A DNA stretch of 37,362 nucleotides from Kribbella turkmenica. Lineage in GTDB: Bacteria; Actinomycetota; Actinomycetes; Propionibacteriales; Kribbellaceae. How positions within the stretch are numbered: the stretch's first letter is position 1; every line of letters starts with the position of its first letter. The stretch covers positions 1-37,362 of the forward strand of contig NZ_SMKR01000062.1 of assembly GCF_004348725.1 (NCBI RefSeq), in the 5' to 3' direction. Position numbers and translations under genes: made by a program. Positions 1-8,220 of the stretch are shown here, in pieces. The notes under the pieces are model-generated. The model ran no database searches, was not told the DNA's origin, and was given only the letters and a program-made list of their open reading frames with translations.

Positions 1-40
1 AAGAGACAGGGATCAACCGGGCTGTGCTGCTATCGGGTGC

Positions 41-757
41 CTACTTGGTCTGCTTCCGGACCCGGTCGGTGAGCTCCTTCATCGATCCGATGCCGGTCCA
101 TTGACCTTCCAATTCCTCGAGTCCGCCGAGCAGTCGGCCGCCGTCCTCGAAGATGACGCCCTGTACGTCGGCGGCGAGCGGTATCGCGTTCGCAGGTACG
201 CCGTGCAGGCCGGATCGCATGCCCTCGTCGGTCGCGGCGAGGAACAGCAACACCGGTGTCTTGGCCGGAATCGCCCGATTCCAGTCCGCCAGGCTGAACT
301 CCGGCGTTCCTTGCGGGTCGTTGTACCGCGGGCCTTGCCACAGCGCCACATACGCGTACCCGTCGGTGATCTGGTTGGCCGACCGGACCCGGAAGGCCTC
401 GGTCACCCGGACCTTCAGCAGCACGAACTGCTCGCCCTGCTCGTCGCCGGCCTGCATCGGGATCTCGTCCCCCTGCAGGATCGTCTCGACCTCACCGGCC
501 GCGATCACGTCGTGCCGATCGGTCTTGACCAATGCCTCCGGCGACTCCGCCGGGACATAGTCGTGGTCGATCTGGCGCATCACGGTCGTGTCGACCCGGG
601 AGTGCTGCCCGGATTCGTCCGGCGCCGCGGTCCCGCCGCAGCCGGTCGCGAACAGTGCGATGACCAGCGCGGAGGCGGCCAGCCCCAGCTTCGCGGTCCG
701 GGTTCGCCGACGAGTTTCCTGCCTATGACTCCGAATACGCATCGTCATTGTCCTCAC
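41..757 (-). CDS. Putative secreted lipoprotein, function unknown
   Basis: 238 codons from a GTG whose GTGA overlaps the stop of the upstream protease gene. In-frame ATGs at 748 and 742 are alternatives; the GGTGAGG just upstream suits 742 or 748. The N-terminus is Arg-rich (residues 7-21), followed by a hydrophobic stretch and a lipobox LFATGC with Cys at about residue 40, so the mature protein should be lipid-anchored outside the cell. The remaining ~200 residues are soluble, with no repeats and no motif I recognise. The overlap with the protease gene suggests translational coupling, so the two may act together, but no function can be assigned. Confident as a gene; function unknown. Confidence 0.8.
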   Translation of the reverse strand: MRTMTMRIRSHRQETRRRTRTAKLGLAASALVIALFATGCGGTAAPDESGQHSRVDTTVMRQIDHDYVPAESPEALVKTDRHDVIAAGEVETILQGDEIPMQAGDEQGEQFVLLKVRVTEAFRVRSANQITDGYAYVALWQGPRYNDPQGTPEFSLADWNRAIPAKTPVLLFLAATDEGMRSGLHGVPANAIPLAADVQGVIFEDGGRLLGGLEELEGQWTGIGSMKELTDRVRKQTK

Positions 758-1365
758 CCGAACCAGTCGTTGATGTGGCCCCTGTGGTGCGCCGTCCAGA
801 TCCGCGTCCAGGAGTCGCTGACGGTGCCGGTCCAGCCGGACCGCTGGCAGCTGTCGTTGTACGGTGACGGGTAGTGGTCGAGCCCCAGGGTATGACCGAG
901 CTCGTGGCAGGAGGTCTTGCGGTACTGCCGATTGCGGTAGGTGTCACTCGAGTAGTGGTCGCGGATCAGCGGGCCGTTGATCCGGGTCCGGTACCGGTCG
1001 CACCGGCCGCTCGACCACTTGACCATGCACGCCGCGTCGCCGATCGCGCCACTCGACAAGCTGCGGCCCTGCCAGACCACGTCGGTCTGGCCCTCGCCGC
1101 TGGTGTCACAGGTCGAGTGATAGGTGCGCTTGGCGTTGGTGTTGTTGTGCATGTACACCATCGAGTTGTAGATCTGGGTGCGGATCGCCGCCTGTGGTGT
1201 GTAGGTCGACGAGTAGCAGTAGTTGTGGTTGCCCGTGTCCGGCCTGAAGTTGCTGTTGAACGGCCAGGTGTCTGCCATGGCCGGCGACGCGACCGTCACC
1301 CAGGCCATCAGTGCGGCCGACGCCGCGGCGATAAAGCGCGTCTTTCTCCAGCGAGTTGGTTTCAC
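754..1365 (-). CDS. Secreted metzincin-type zinc metalloprotease
   Basis: 203 residues from a GTG at 1365, preceded by GGGGAGCTGAGG; an in-frame extension to 1518 has no signal-peptide character. Residues 1-31 are a typical Sec signal peptide (basic start, hydrophobic core, probable cleavage after AMA). The mature part carries HELGHTLGLDH at residues 154-164, the HExxHxxGxxH zinc motif of metzincins, and six cysteines (50, 86, 113, 122, 153, 173) that could form disulfides. The mature size of about 170 residues is small for the clan and similar to snapalysin-like proteases. I see no obvious Met-turn. It is followed directly by a lipoprotein gene (GTGA overlap). Substrate unknown; an inactive or divergent protease cannot be excluded. 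Confidence 0.8.
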   Translation of the reverse strand: MKPTRWRKTRFIAAASAALMAWVTVASPAMADTWPFNSNFRPDTGNHNYCYSSTYTPQAAIRTQIYNSMVYMHNNTNAKRTYHSTCDTSGEGQTDVVWQGRSLSSGAIGDAACMVKWSSGRCDRYRTRINGPLIRDHYSSDTYRNRQYRKTSCHELGHTLGLDHYPSPYNDSCQRSGWTGTVSDSWTRIWTAHHRGHINDWFG

Positions 1366-1879
1366 GTGCCTCAGCTCCCCAGTAATTGAACGTAGACCTA
1401 ACTCCCTGTGCTGGTCGCCGATTTCCAGGCCGAATGCAGCTGGAATGACGGAACCATCGACCGGTCCCGAAACACGCCGACCACCCCCAAGGCGCGTACT
1501 TCGATATCGGCGCACCACCTCCCAAGGTCCGCACGGCTGGTTGATGCAGTCGGCCTGACCGTGCCCACGCGGACGTCACCGGCGGGGAACGGGTACCGCC
1601 GGATGGCGCGGACGACGTTGCCGGGTTGGCGGATCGCGCAGCATACAGGGGAAACGCCAGTACGAACGCTCGCACCACGACCCCCCTTTGGCCGACTGCA
1701 TGAATCGTCGCGCCGATCGGGGTGACTCGATCAGTCAGCACACAAACCGGCAGGCCGGACGAATGAATCCACCCCCCGATCGCAGGCGACTATTGAATAT
1801 CACACGAATCACCATCGACCGTCAGGATCCATTCATACCCAGCCGATTCCGGCATAACACGGTTGATCAGATATTTCTT
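1366..1879. other. Gene-free region upstream of the protease gene
   Basis: About 510 bp between the protease start and the remnant at 1880-1987. Open frames cross it on both strands, but their composition is Arg/Pro/Ser-rich, with no ribosome-binding site and no family resemblance. The part from about 1720 to 1880 is visibly richer in A/T than its surroundings and may hold the promoter of the protease-lipoprotein pair. I see no convincing terminator or repeat here. Confidence 0.5.
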
Positions 1880-1987
1880 TCAGCACGGAACCGAACCGGC
1901 CAGAGATGCGACGACCTCGTAGCCGGCCGCCTCGAGCTCGGCGCAGCGCGGGTCGTCGTCGCGGACGATCTCGTACTCCGCCGGCAC
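1880..1987 (-). pseudogene. Possible remnant: N-terminus of a GNAT-like acetyltransferase
   Basis: A 35-codon frame from a GTG at 1987 to a TGA at 1880, starting 20 bp after the allE-type gene stops, on the same strand. Its residues (EYEIVRDDDPRCAELEAAG and then YEVVASLAG) resemble the first ~30 residues of actinobacterial GNAT acetyltransferases, in which an 'AELxAAGYxVVA' segment opens the fold. It then stops, so only the first strand and helix would exist. The sequence just beyond is A/T-rich and non-coding. I infer a truncated gene left at the end of the operon; a chance frame cannot be excluded. Confidence 0.35.
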
Positions 1988-2007
1988 GCACCCATGGTCG
2001 CCGCCGC

Positions 2008-2832
2008 TCAGAGGGTCAGCTTGGGATGCCGGTTGACGTCCTTGTAGAGCAGGTAACGGAAGCGGCCGGGGCCGCCGGCGTAGCAGGCCTGCGGGCAGAA
2101 GGCGCGCAACCACAGGAAGTCGCCCTCCTGGACCTCGACCCAGTCCTTGTTCAGCAGGTAGACCGCCTTGCCCTCGAGGACGTACAGCCCGTGTTCCATC
2201 ACGTGGGTCTCGGGGAACGGGATCACGCCGCCGGGCTCGAAGCTGACGATGTTGACGTGCATGTCGTGGCGGACGTCGTCCGGGTCGACGAAGCGCTGGG
2301 TCTTCCACCGGCCCTCCGTGTCCGGCATCGCCACGCCCTCGACGTCGACCTCGTTGGTGACGAACGGTTCGGGTACGTCGATGCCCTCGACCCGCTCGTA
2401 CGCCTTCCGGACCAGGTGGAACCGGGCGACCTGCTCGCTGGTGTTGTGCAGCGTCCACTCGGCCGCCGGCGGCAGGAACGCGTACCCGCCCGGCCCGAGG
2501 CTGTGCTTCTCACCGCTGACCGTCAGCGTCACGTTGCCTTCGACAACGAAAACGACGGCCTCGGCGGCCGGGTCGGTCTCCGGCCGGTCGCTGCCACCAC
2601 CCGGCGCGACCTCGACGACGTACTGCGAGAACGTCTCGGCGAACCCGGACAGCGGGCGGGCGATCACCCAGAGCCGGGTGTCGTTCCAGAACGGCAGCCG
2701 GCTGGTGACGATGTCGCGCATGGTCCCGCGCGGCAGGACGGCGTACGCCTCGGTGAAGACGGCGCGATCGGTGGTCAGGTCGGTCTGCGGGGGCAGCCCG
2801 CCGCTCGGGGAGTAGTACCGCGGCGCTGTCAT
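2008..2832 (-). CDS. allE: (S)-ureidoglycine aminohydrolase (bicupin)
   Basis: 274 residues; the ATG at 2832 overlaps the allantoinase stop (ATGA) and follows GGAGGACAAGC. The family converts (S)-ureidoglycine to (S)-ureidoglycolate and ammonia with Mn2+, the step that fixes stereochemistry in ureide breakdown. Two cupin domains are visible (about 60-145 and 185-265). The C-terminal one contains PETHVMEHGLYVLEGK, giving Glu208, His210 and His214, with Gln248 in CPQACYAGG; the E-x-H-x3-H...Q spacing is that expected for the metal site. It is last in the hyi-glxR-gcl-glxK-allB-allE operon. Its substrate comes from allantoate amidohydrolase, which is not in this window. Function confident. Confidence 0.92.
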   Translation of the reverse strand: MTAPRYYSPSGGLPPQTDLTTDRAVFTEAYAVLPRGTMRDIVTSRLPFWNDTRLWVIARPLSGFAETFSQYVVEVAPGGGSDRPETDPAAEAVVFVVEGNVTLTVSGEKHSLGPGGYAFLPPAAEWTLHNTSEQVARFHLVRKAYERVEGIDVPEPFVTNEVDVEGVAMPDTEGRWKTQRFVDPDDVRHDMHVNIVSFEPGGVIPFPETHVMEHGLYVLEGKAVYLLNKDWVEVQEGDFLWLRAFCPQACYAGGPGRFRYLLYKDVNRHPKLTL

Positions 2833-4160
2833 GCTTGTCCTCCTCGGGTCAGCAGGCGGCCCCGCGGGGCCGCCGCGATGTCGACGGGTTCGCCGCGCAG
2901 CCAGGTACTGCGGACGACCCCGTCGAGCGTCCGTCCGTCGTACGGGGTGATGGCGTTCTTGTGGTGCAGGGTGCCGGCGTCCACGACGAAGGTGTCCTCC
3001 GGCGCGAACATGCTGAAGTCCGCGTCGTACCCGGCCTCGATCCTGCCCTTGCCCGGCACCCCCGGCGCCTGGCACATCCAGCGGGCGACGTCGGGCAGGG
3101 TGAAGCCACGCTTGCGGGCCTCCGTCCACACTGCGGGCAGGCCGAGCTGGAGCGACGCGATGCCACCCCAGGCCACGCCGAAGTCACCGGTATCGAGCCG
3201 TTTCAGGTCGGCCGTCGACGGCGAGTGGTCCGAGACCACCAGGTCGATCACGCCGGCGCGCAGGCCGTCCCAGAGCAGTTCTCGGTTCGCCGCTTCCCGG
3301 ATCGGCGGACAGCACTTGTACTGCGTCGCGCCGTCAGGGATCTCCTCCGCGGTGAACGTCAGGTAGTGCGGGCAGGTCTCCGCGGTGATCGGGACGCCGT
3401 TGTCGCGCGCTCGGGCGATCATCGGCAGGACGTCGGCGCTGGACACGTGCAGGATGTGGACACGGCAACCGGTTCTCCGAGCGGTTTCGATGACCCGCGC
3501 GACGGCCGCGCCCTCCGCTTCCCGGGGTCGCGACCGGAGGAAGGCGAGATAGCTGGTGCCGTCCGGGGCCGGCGCCTGGTCGATGCGATGGGCGTCCTCG
3601 GCGTGCACGATCAGCACGCCGTCGAACCCCGCGATCTCTCGCATCACCGGTTCGAGCTCCGCCTGGTCCAGCGCCGGGAACTCGTCGACGCCGCTGTGCA
3701 GCAGGAAGCACTTGAACCCGAAGACCCCGGCGTCGTGCAGCGGGCGGAGCTGGGCGAGGTTGCCCGGGATCGCGCCGCCCCAGAACCCGACGTCGACGTA
3801 CGCCTGGCTCGCGGCGGTCTTCCGCTTGAGCTCGAGTGCCGGTACGTCGCAGGTCGGCGGGATGCTGTTCAGCGGCATGTCGATGATCGTGGTGACGCCA
3901 CCGGCCGCGGCCGCCCGGGTCGCGCTGGTGAAGCCCTCCCACTCGGTGCGACCGGGGTCGTTCACGTGCACGTGGGAGTCGACCAGGCCGGGCATCAGCA
4001 CCTCGTCCCCGGCCAGCACGAGCTCCTCGGTGGTCTCGAGCTCGGCGTCGTACGGCGCGACGACGGCGATCCGCCCGTCCAGCACCCCGACGGCGCGGGC
4101 CGCCTCGCCGGTGGCGCTCACCACCCGGCCGGCCCTGATGACCAGGTCCAGCATGCTCAA
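2829..4160 (-). CDS. allB: Allantoinase
   Basis: 443 residues; opens the allantoin ring to allantoate in the cytosol. Metal-site motifs of the cyclic amidohydrolases are present: DSHVHVNDPG (61-70), a Lys in FGFKCFLLHSG (Lys150, the usual carbamylated lysine), HAED (His186), His238 in ILHVSS, and SDHSPS (Asp310). Length is normal. The start is ambiguous. A TTG at 4160 overlaps the stop of the upstream repeat ORF (TTGA) and sits exactly 5 nt after GAGGA, where the other repeat copies carry ATG; an ATG lies 6 nt later at 4154. Its stop overlaps the start of the ureidoglycine aminohydrolase gene by 4 bp, so translation is probably coupled. Confidence 0.94.
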   Translation of the reverse strand: MSMLDLVIRAGRVVSATGEAARAVGVLDGRIAVVAPYDAELETTEELVLAGDEVLMPGLVDSHVHVNDPGRTEWEGFTSATRAAAAGGVTTIIDMPLNSIPPTCDVPALELKRKTAASQAYVDVGFWGGAIPGNLAQLRPLHDAGVFGFKCFLLHSGVDEFPALDQAELEPVMREIAGFDGVLIVHAEDAHRIDQAPAPDGTSYLAFLRSRPREAEGAAVARVIETARRTGCRVHILHVSSADVLPMIARARDNGVPITAETCPHYLTFTAEEIPDGATQYKCCPPIREAANRELLWDGLRAGVIDLVVSDHSPSTADLKRLDTGDFGVAWGGIASLQLGLPAVWTEARKRGFTLPDVARWMCQAPGVPGKGRIEAGYDADFSMFAPEDTFVVDAGTLHHKNAITPYDGRTLDGVVRSTWLRGEPVDIAAAPRGRLLTRGGQA

Positions 4161-4240
4161 CCACGTCCTCGCTTCGCTCCGGGCGCGGGTGAGACACGGA
4201 GTTCGCTGTGCTCGATGATGAACTCGCTGCGCTCGCTCAT
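4157..4240 (-). repeat. MIRU-like coding repeat, copy A (between glxK and allB)
   Basis: An 84-bp element encoding a 27-residue ORF on the operon strand. Its ATG overlaps the glycerate kinase stop (ATGA at 4240-4237) and its TGA overlaps the allantoinase TTG start. The peptide starts MSERSEFI and ends PAPGAKRGRG. GAGCG(C/A)AGCGAG occurs near the 5' end and GAGCGAAGCGAGG near the 3' end, the latter also supplying a Shine-Dalgarno sequence for the next gene. Copies B (14238-14321) and C (24903-24980) have the same layout. Mycobacterial MIRUs behave the same way: they insert at stop/start overlaps and keep the coupling open. Confidence 0.85.
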
Positions 4241-5535
4241 GCGAACCCCCTCTCGGTTGCTGTCATCGTAGATCTCGCCAGGTGGTCGGCCGCGATCCTC
4301 TCGCCGAGTTGCCGCAGGAGGGGGATCGGCTCGGCGATGCAGCGCCGGACGTCGGGCTCCAGGTCGGTCAGCGCGTACGCCGCCTCGACGCCGGCCGCCC
4401 GCAGTCGCGCCGGGTCCAGCCGGTTGGTCCCGCACACCGCGACCACGGGGACCCCAGCGGCTCCAGCCGCCGCGGCCACGCCGGTGACCGCCTTCCCGTG
4501 GAGCGTCTGCTCGTCGAGCGCGCCTTCACCGGTGACCACGAGATCCGCACCGGCGAGCTGCTGGTGGAATCCAACGAGCTCGAGCATCAATTCGATCCCC
4601 GGCCGAAGCTCAGCTCCCAGCAGCGCCAGCGCCGCGAACCCGACCCCGCCGGCAGCCCCGGCCCCGGGCGCATCGCGGACGTCCCGCCCGGTCTCCCGGG
4701 CCACCAGGTCGGCCCAGCGAGCCAGCCCGTCGTCCAACTCGGCAACCTGATCGGCATCGGCACCTTTCTGCGGCCCGTACACCGCCGCCGCCCCGGCAGG
4801 CCCGGTGAGCGGATTGTCGACATCACACGCGACCACGACCTCCACACCCGCCATCCGCTCACGGAGGTCGGTCAGATCGAGAGAAGCTGCCGCCGCCAAA
4901 GCGCCACCGCCTTCCCCCACCGGAGCGCCGTCGGCGTCGAGGAGCTTCGCACCGAGCGCGCGGATCAGACCGGCTCCGCCGTCCGTGGATGCGCTGCCGC
5001 CGATGCCGAGGATGATCCGGGTGCATCCTTTGTCGATCGCGGCCGCGATCACCTCACCGGTACCCCGGGACGACGCGGTCAGCGGAGCCGGCCGGCCGAA
5101 ACCTCCGCCGTGCGGTATTGCCCCACTTTGTGCACCATCCGAGTACGGCGGACCGCTCGGAGTGCTCGAACCGTGCACAAAGTCGGCGTGTTCCGGTACG
5201 GCTCGGTCACGGGCGGCGGGAAGCCGGACCAAGCCCGAGACGTCGGCCAGTTCGACGACGGCGACGTCGTGGCCGCCGTGATCCGTCGAGACGCGCCGGC
5301 GCGCGTAGCCGGTGCGGACCGCCTCACCGGTAGGCCCGGAGGCGGTCGCCGGCACGAACTCGAAGCCTGCGGCGACCGCGGCGGCGAGGGTGCCGTCACC
5401 GCCGTCGGCCACGGGGACCGCGTCCACGGTCGCGTCCGGGCAGGTACGGCGTACCCCTTCGGCGACCGTGGTGGCGACCTGGTTGCTGGTGAGGCTGCCC
5501 TTGAACTTGTCGGAGGCAACGACCACGCGTGTCAT
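4237..5535 (-). CDS. glxK: Glycerate kinase with an in-frame palindromic insertion
   Basis: 432 residues, about 40 longer than usual for the GlxK/GarK family. Phosphorylates glycerate made by GlxR, feeding phosphoglycerate into glycolysis. Family motifs: ASDKFKGSLT (7-16), DGGDGTL (44-50), GIGGSASTDGGAG, CDVDNPLTGP, and VVTGEGALDEQT near the C-terminus. Residues about 107-147 do not fit the family and separate RLP from RPAPLTASSRGTGE. The DNA for this stretch (5095-5217) is an inverted-repeat element that keeps the frame open. The insert lies before a strand that normally follows a short loop, so activity may be retained but is not certain. The ATG at 5535 is 4 bp after the gcl stop; its own stop overlaps repeat copy A. 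Confidence 0.9.
   Translation of the reverse strand: MTRVVVASDKFKGSLTSNQVATTVAEGVRRTCPDATVDAVPVADGGDGTLAAAVAAGFEFVPATASGPTGEAVRTGYARRRVSTDHGGHDVAVVELADVSGLVRLPAARDRAVPEHADFVHGSSTPSGPPYSDGAQSGAIPHGGGFGRPAPLTASSRGTGEVIAAAIDKGCTRIILGIGGSASTDGGAGLIRALGAKLLDADGAPVGEGGGALAAAASLDLTDLRERMAGVEVVVACDVDNPLTGPAGAAAVYGPQKGADADQVAELDDGLARWADLVARETGRDVRDAPGAGAAGGVGFAALALLGAELRPGIELMLELVGFHQQLAGADLVVTGEGALDEQTLHGKAVTGVAAAAGAAGVPVVAVCGTNRLDPARLRAAGVEAAYALTDLEPDVRRCIAEPIPLLRQLGERIAADHLARSTMTATERGFA
5095..5217. mobile_element. Palindromic element inserted in frame in glxK
   Basis: The core is a perfect 11-bp inverted repeat, ACTTTGTGCAC at 5125-5135 and GTGCACAAAGT at 5173-5183. Imperfect pairing extends outward (GCCGT at 5107-5111 against ACGGC at 5198-5202) and inward (CGAGtAC against GTgCTCG). 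The stretch matches the residues that are extra in glycerate kinase; 123 bp is 41 codons, so no frameshift results. The boundaries are inferred from where protein similarity breaks and could shift by a few codons. No transposase is encoded. It resembles palindromic elements known to insert within reading frames, such as those of Rickettsia. Confidence 0.6.
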
Positions 5536-5539
5536 CGGA

Positions 5540-7315
5540 TCAACCGCGGACCGCGACCGCGGTCGGGGCGTCCCCTGGCTGCTCGGCCAGGTCCTCGAAC
5601 TCGTTCACGCTGTCGATCTCCAGGCCCATCGAGACGTTGGTGACGCGTTCGAGGATGACCTCGACGACGACCGGGACCTGGAACTCCACCATCAGCTTCT
5701 TGGCCCGCTCCAGCGCCGGCAGGATGTCGTCCGGCTCGGTGACCCGGATCGCCTTGCAGCCCAGGCCTTCCGCGACCTTCACGTGGTCGACGCCGTACCC
5801 GTCGACCTCGGGGCTGTTGATGTTCTCGAACGACAACTGCACACAGAAGTCCATGTCGAACCCGCGCTGCGCCTGCCGGATCAACCCGAGGTACGAGTTG
5901 TTCACGACGACGTGGACGTACGGGATGTTGAACTGCGCACCGACCGCCAGCTCCTCGATCAGGAACTGGAAGTCGTAGTCACCCGACAGCGCCACGACCG
6001 TGCTCTCCGGGTCCGCGACCGCGACCCCCAGGGTCGCGGGCACCGTCCAGCCGAGCGGACCTGCCTGCCCGGCGTTGATCCAGTGCCGCGGCCGGTACAC
6101 GTGCAGCAGCTGAGCCGCCTGGATCTGCGACAGTCCGATCGTCGACACGTACCGCGTGTCCGGCCCGAAGGCCCGGTTCATCTCCTCGTACACGCGCTGC
6201 GGCTTGATCGGCACGGTCTCGAAGTGCGTCTTGCGGTGCAGCGTCGCCTTCCGCTGCCGGCACTCGCCGGCCCAGGCGGACCGGTCGGCCAGCCTGCCCG
6301 CGGCGGCCCACTCGCGGGCCACCTCGACGAACACCTCGAGCGCCAGCCGGGCGTCCGAGACGATGCCGTAGTCCGGTGCGAACACCCGGCCGATCTGGGT
6401 CGGCTCGATGTCGACGTGGATGAACTTCCGGTCCTTCGTGTAGATGTCGACCGAGCCGGTGTGCCGGTTCGCCCAGCGGTTGCCGATGCCGAAGACCAGG
6501 TCGGAGGCCAGCAGGGTCGCGTTGCCGTAGCGGTGCGACGTCTGCAGGCCGACCATGCCGGCAGTCAGCGGGTGGTCGTCCGGGATCGCGCCCCAGCCCA
6601 TCAGGGTCGGGACGACCGGGACGCCGACGAGCTCGGCGAACTCGACCAGCAGGTCGGCCGCGTCGGCGTTGACCACACCGCCACCGGCGACGATCAATGG
6701 CCGCTCAGCGTTGTTCAGCAGCGTGAGCGCCCGCTCGGCCTGCGCCCGGGTCGCGGCCGGCCTGGCCACCGGCAGCGGCTCGTAGGTGTCGATGTCGAAG
6801 TCGATCTCGGCCAGCTGGACATCCAGCGGCAGGTCGACGAGCACGGGACCCGGACGACCTTCACGCATCAACTGGAAGGCCTTCTGGAAGGAGCCCGGCA
6901 CCTGGGCCGGCTCCATTACCATGACCGCCCACTTCGCGACCGGCTTGGCGATCGAGGCGATGTCGACCGCCTGGAAGTCCTCCTTGTGCAGCTTGGCCAC
7001 CGGCGCCTGGCCGGTGATGCACAGGATCGGGATCGAGTCCGCCGACGCCGAGTACAGCCCGGTGATCATGTCGGTTCCGGCCGGACCCGACGTACCGATG
7101 CAGACACCGATGTTGCCGGCCTTGGCCCGGGTGTAGCCCTCGGCCATGTGGGACGCGCCCTCGACGTGGCGGGCGAGCACGTGCTTGATCCCGCCGTGCT
7201 TCTTCATCGCGCTGTAGAAGGGGTTGATCGCGGCACCGGGCAGACCGAAGGTCTGGGTGCTGCCCTCCTTCTCCAGGATCAGGACCGCGGCATCGACCGC
7301 TCGCATGCGGGCCAT
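5540..7315 (-). CDS. gcl: Glyoxylate carboligase (tartronate-semialdehyde synthase)
   Basis: 591 residues, normal for the family. A thiamine-diphosphate enzyme that condenses two glyoxylate into tartronate semialdehyde and CO2. Residues 48-60 read [13 protein letters not shown], with Val51 where almost all other ThDP enzymes have Glu; this substitution is the known hallmark of Gcl. The ThDP/Mg motif is [12 protein letters not shown] with NN about 26 residues later (VVVNNSYLG). The middle FAD/Rossmann-like domain is also present. The ATG at 7315 shares its last base with the glxR TGA, giving TGATG coupling. It is the entry point for glyoxylate from ureide breakdown. Confidence 0.96.
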   Translation of the reverse strand: MARMRAVDAAVLILEKEGSTQTFGLPGAAINPFYSAMKKHGGIKHVLARHVEGASHMAEGYTRAKAGNIGVCIGTSGPAGTDMITGLYSASADSIPILCITGQAPVAKLHKEDFQAVDIASIAKPVAKWAVMVMEPAQVPGSFQKAFQLMREGRPGPVLVDLPLDVQLAEIDFDIDTYEPLPVARPAATRAQAERALTLLNNAERPLIVAGGGVVNADAADLLVEFAELVGVPVVPTLMGWGAIPDDHPLTAGMVGLQTSHRYGNATLLASDLVFGIGNRWANRHTGSVDIYTKDRKFIHVDIEPTQIGRVFAPDYGIVSDARLALEVFVEVAREWAAAGRLADRSAWAGECRQRKATLHRKTHFETVPIKPQRVYEEMNRAFGPDTRYVSTIGLSQIQAAQLLHVYRPRHWINAGQAGPLGWTVPATLGVAVADPESTVVALSGDYDFQFLIEELAVGAQFNIPYVHVVVNNSYLGLIRQAQRGFDMDFCVQLSFENINSPEVDGYGVDHVKVAEGLGCKAIRVTEPDDILPALERAKKLMVEFQVPVVVEVILERVTNVSMGLEIDSVNEFEDLAEQPGDAPTAVAVRG

Positions 7316-8199
7316 CAGTCCGCGGCCTTCCCGGACAGGCGCTCCACGCCACGCAGCAGCGCGGAGTGGTCGAGACCGCCGTCGCCGTTGGCGCGCGCGG
7401 AGGCCACGAGCTGCGCGACCAGCGAGCCGAGCGGTACGGCGACCCCGGCCTCGCGGGCGGCGGCGGTGACGATGCCCATGTCCTTGTGGTGCAGGTCGAT
7501 CCGGAAGCCCGGCTGGAAGGAGCGCGACAGCATGTTCTCCTTCTTCTGGTTCAGCACCGACGAGCCGGCCAGGCCGCCGCCGAGGACCTCCAGGGCCGCC
7601 TTGGTGTCGACGCCGTACGCCTCCAGGAAGACGACGGCCTCGGACAGCGCCTGGATGTTGGCGGCGACGATCAGCTGGTTGGCCGCCTTGACGGTCTGGC
7701 CGGACCCGCTCGGGCCGACGTGCACGACGGTCTTGCCGACCGCGTCGAACAGCGGCTTGGCGGCGTCGAAGTCGTCACCCTCGCCGCCGACCATGATCGA
7801 CAGCACTGCGTTCTTCGCGCCCGCCTCGCCGCCGGAGACCGGCGCGTCCAGGATCCGGAAGCCCAGCGCCCGGGCCTGCTCGGCCAGCTGCTGGGTGACG
7901 TCCGGCCGGATGCTGGAGAAGTCGATGATCAGCGAGCCGGTCTCGGCGTGCTGGAAGACGCCGTCCTCACCGGCGAGCACCTGCTCGACGTCGGGTGAGT
8001 CGGGCACCATCACGCAGATGACGTCCGCGCCCTTGACCGCGTCCGCGACCGAGGTCGCGCAGCGGCCGCCGGCCTCGACCAGCGGAGCGCCGCGCTCGGG
8101 GGTGCGGTCGAGGCCGGCGACGGCGTGACCGGCTCCGGCGAGGTGGACGGCCATCGGGCTGCCCATGATGCCGAGACCGATGAAGGCGATGTTCGTCAT
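7315..8199 (-). CDS. glxR: Tartronate semialdehyde reductase (2-hydroxy-3-oxopropionate reductase)
   Basis: 294 residues, beta-hydroxyacid dehydrogenase family. It reduces tartronate semialdehyde to D-glycerate with NAD(P)H. The N-terminal Rossmann motif is [12 protein letters not shown] (6-17). The substrate motif [11 protein letters not shown] and the catalytic lysine segment [12 protein letters not shown] are both present. It sits between hyi and gcl with 1-bp overlap to gcl and 21 bp after hyi; TTGGAGATTCCGAC precedes the ATG. Other beta-hydroxyacid dehydrogenases (3-hydroxyisobutyrate type) look alike, but position beside gcl and glycerate kinase decides the call. Confidence 0.95.
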   Translation of the reverse strand: MTNIAFIGLGIMGSPMAVHLAGAGHAVAGLDRTPERGAPLVEAGGRCATSVADAVKGADVICVMVPDSPDVEQVLAGEDGVFQHAETGSLIIDFSSIRPDVTQQLAEQARALGFRILDAPVSGGEAGAKNAVLSIMVGGEGDDFDAAKPLFDAVGKTVVHVGPSGSGQTVKAANQLIVAANIQALSEAVVFLEAYGVDTKAALEVLGGGLAGSSVLNQKKENMLSRSFQPGFRIDLHHKDMGIVTAAAREAGVAVPLGSLVAQLVASARANGDGGLDHSALLRGVERLSGKAAD

Positions 8200-8220
8200 G
8201 TCGGAATCTCCAAGAATCTG

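Noticed and set aside
1106..1741. 211-codon minus-strand frame with a hydrophobic start
   Set aside because: Overlaps the protease gene in another frame; the hydrophobic patch is short and downstream composition looks random.
5312..8128. 938-codon open frame on the plus strand
   Set aside because: It lies antisense to hyi operon genes that have clear families; composition is Arg/Val/Asp-rich with no domain, a usual effect of high-GC codon use.
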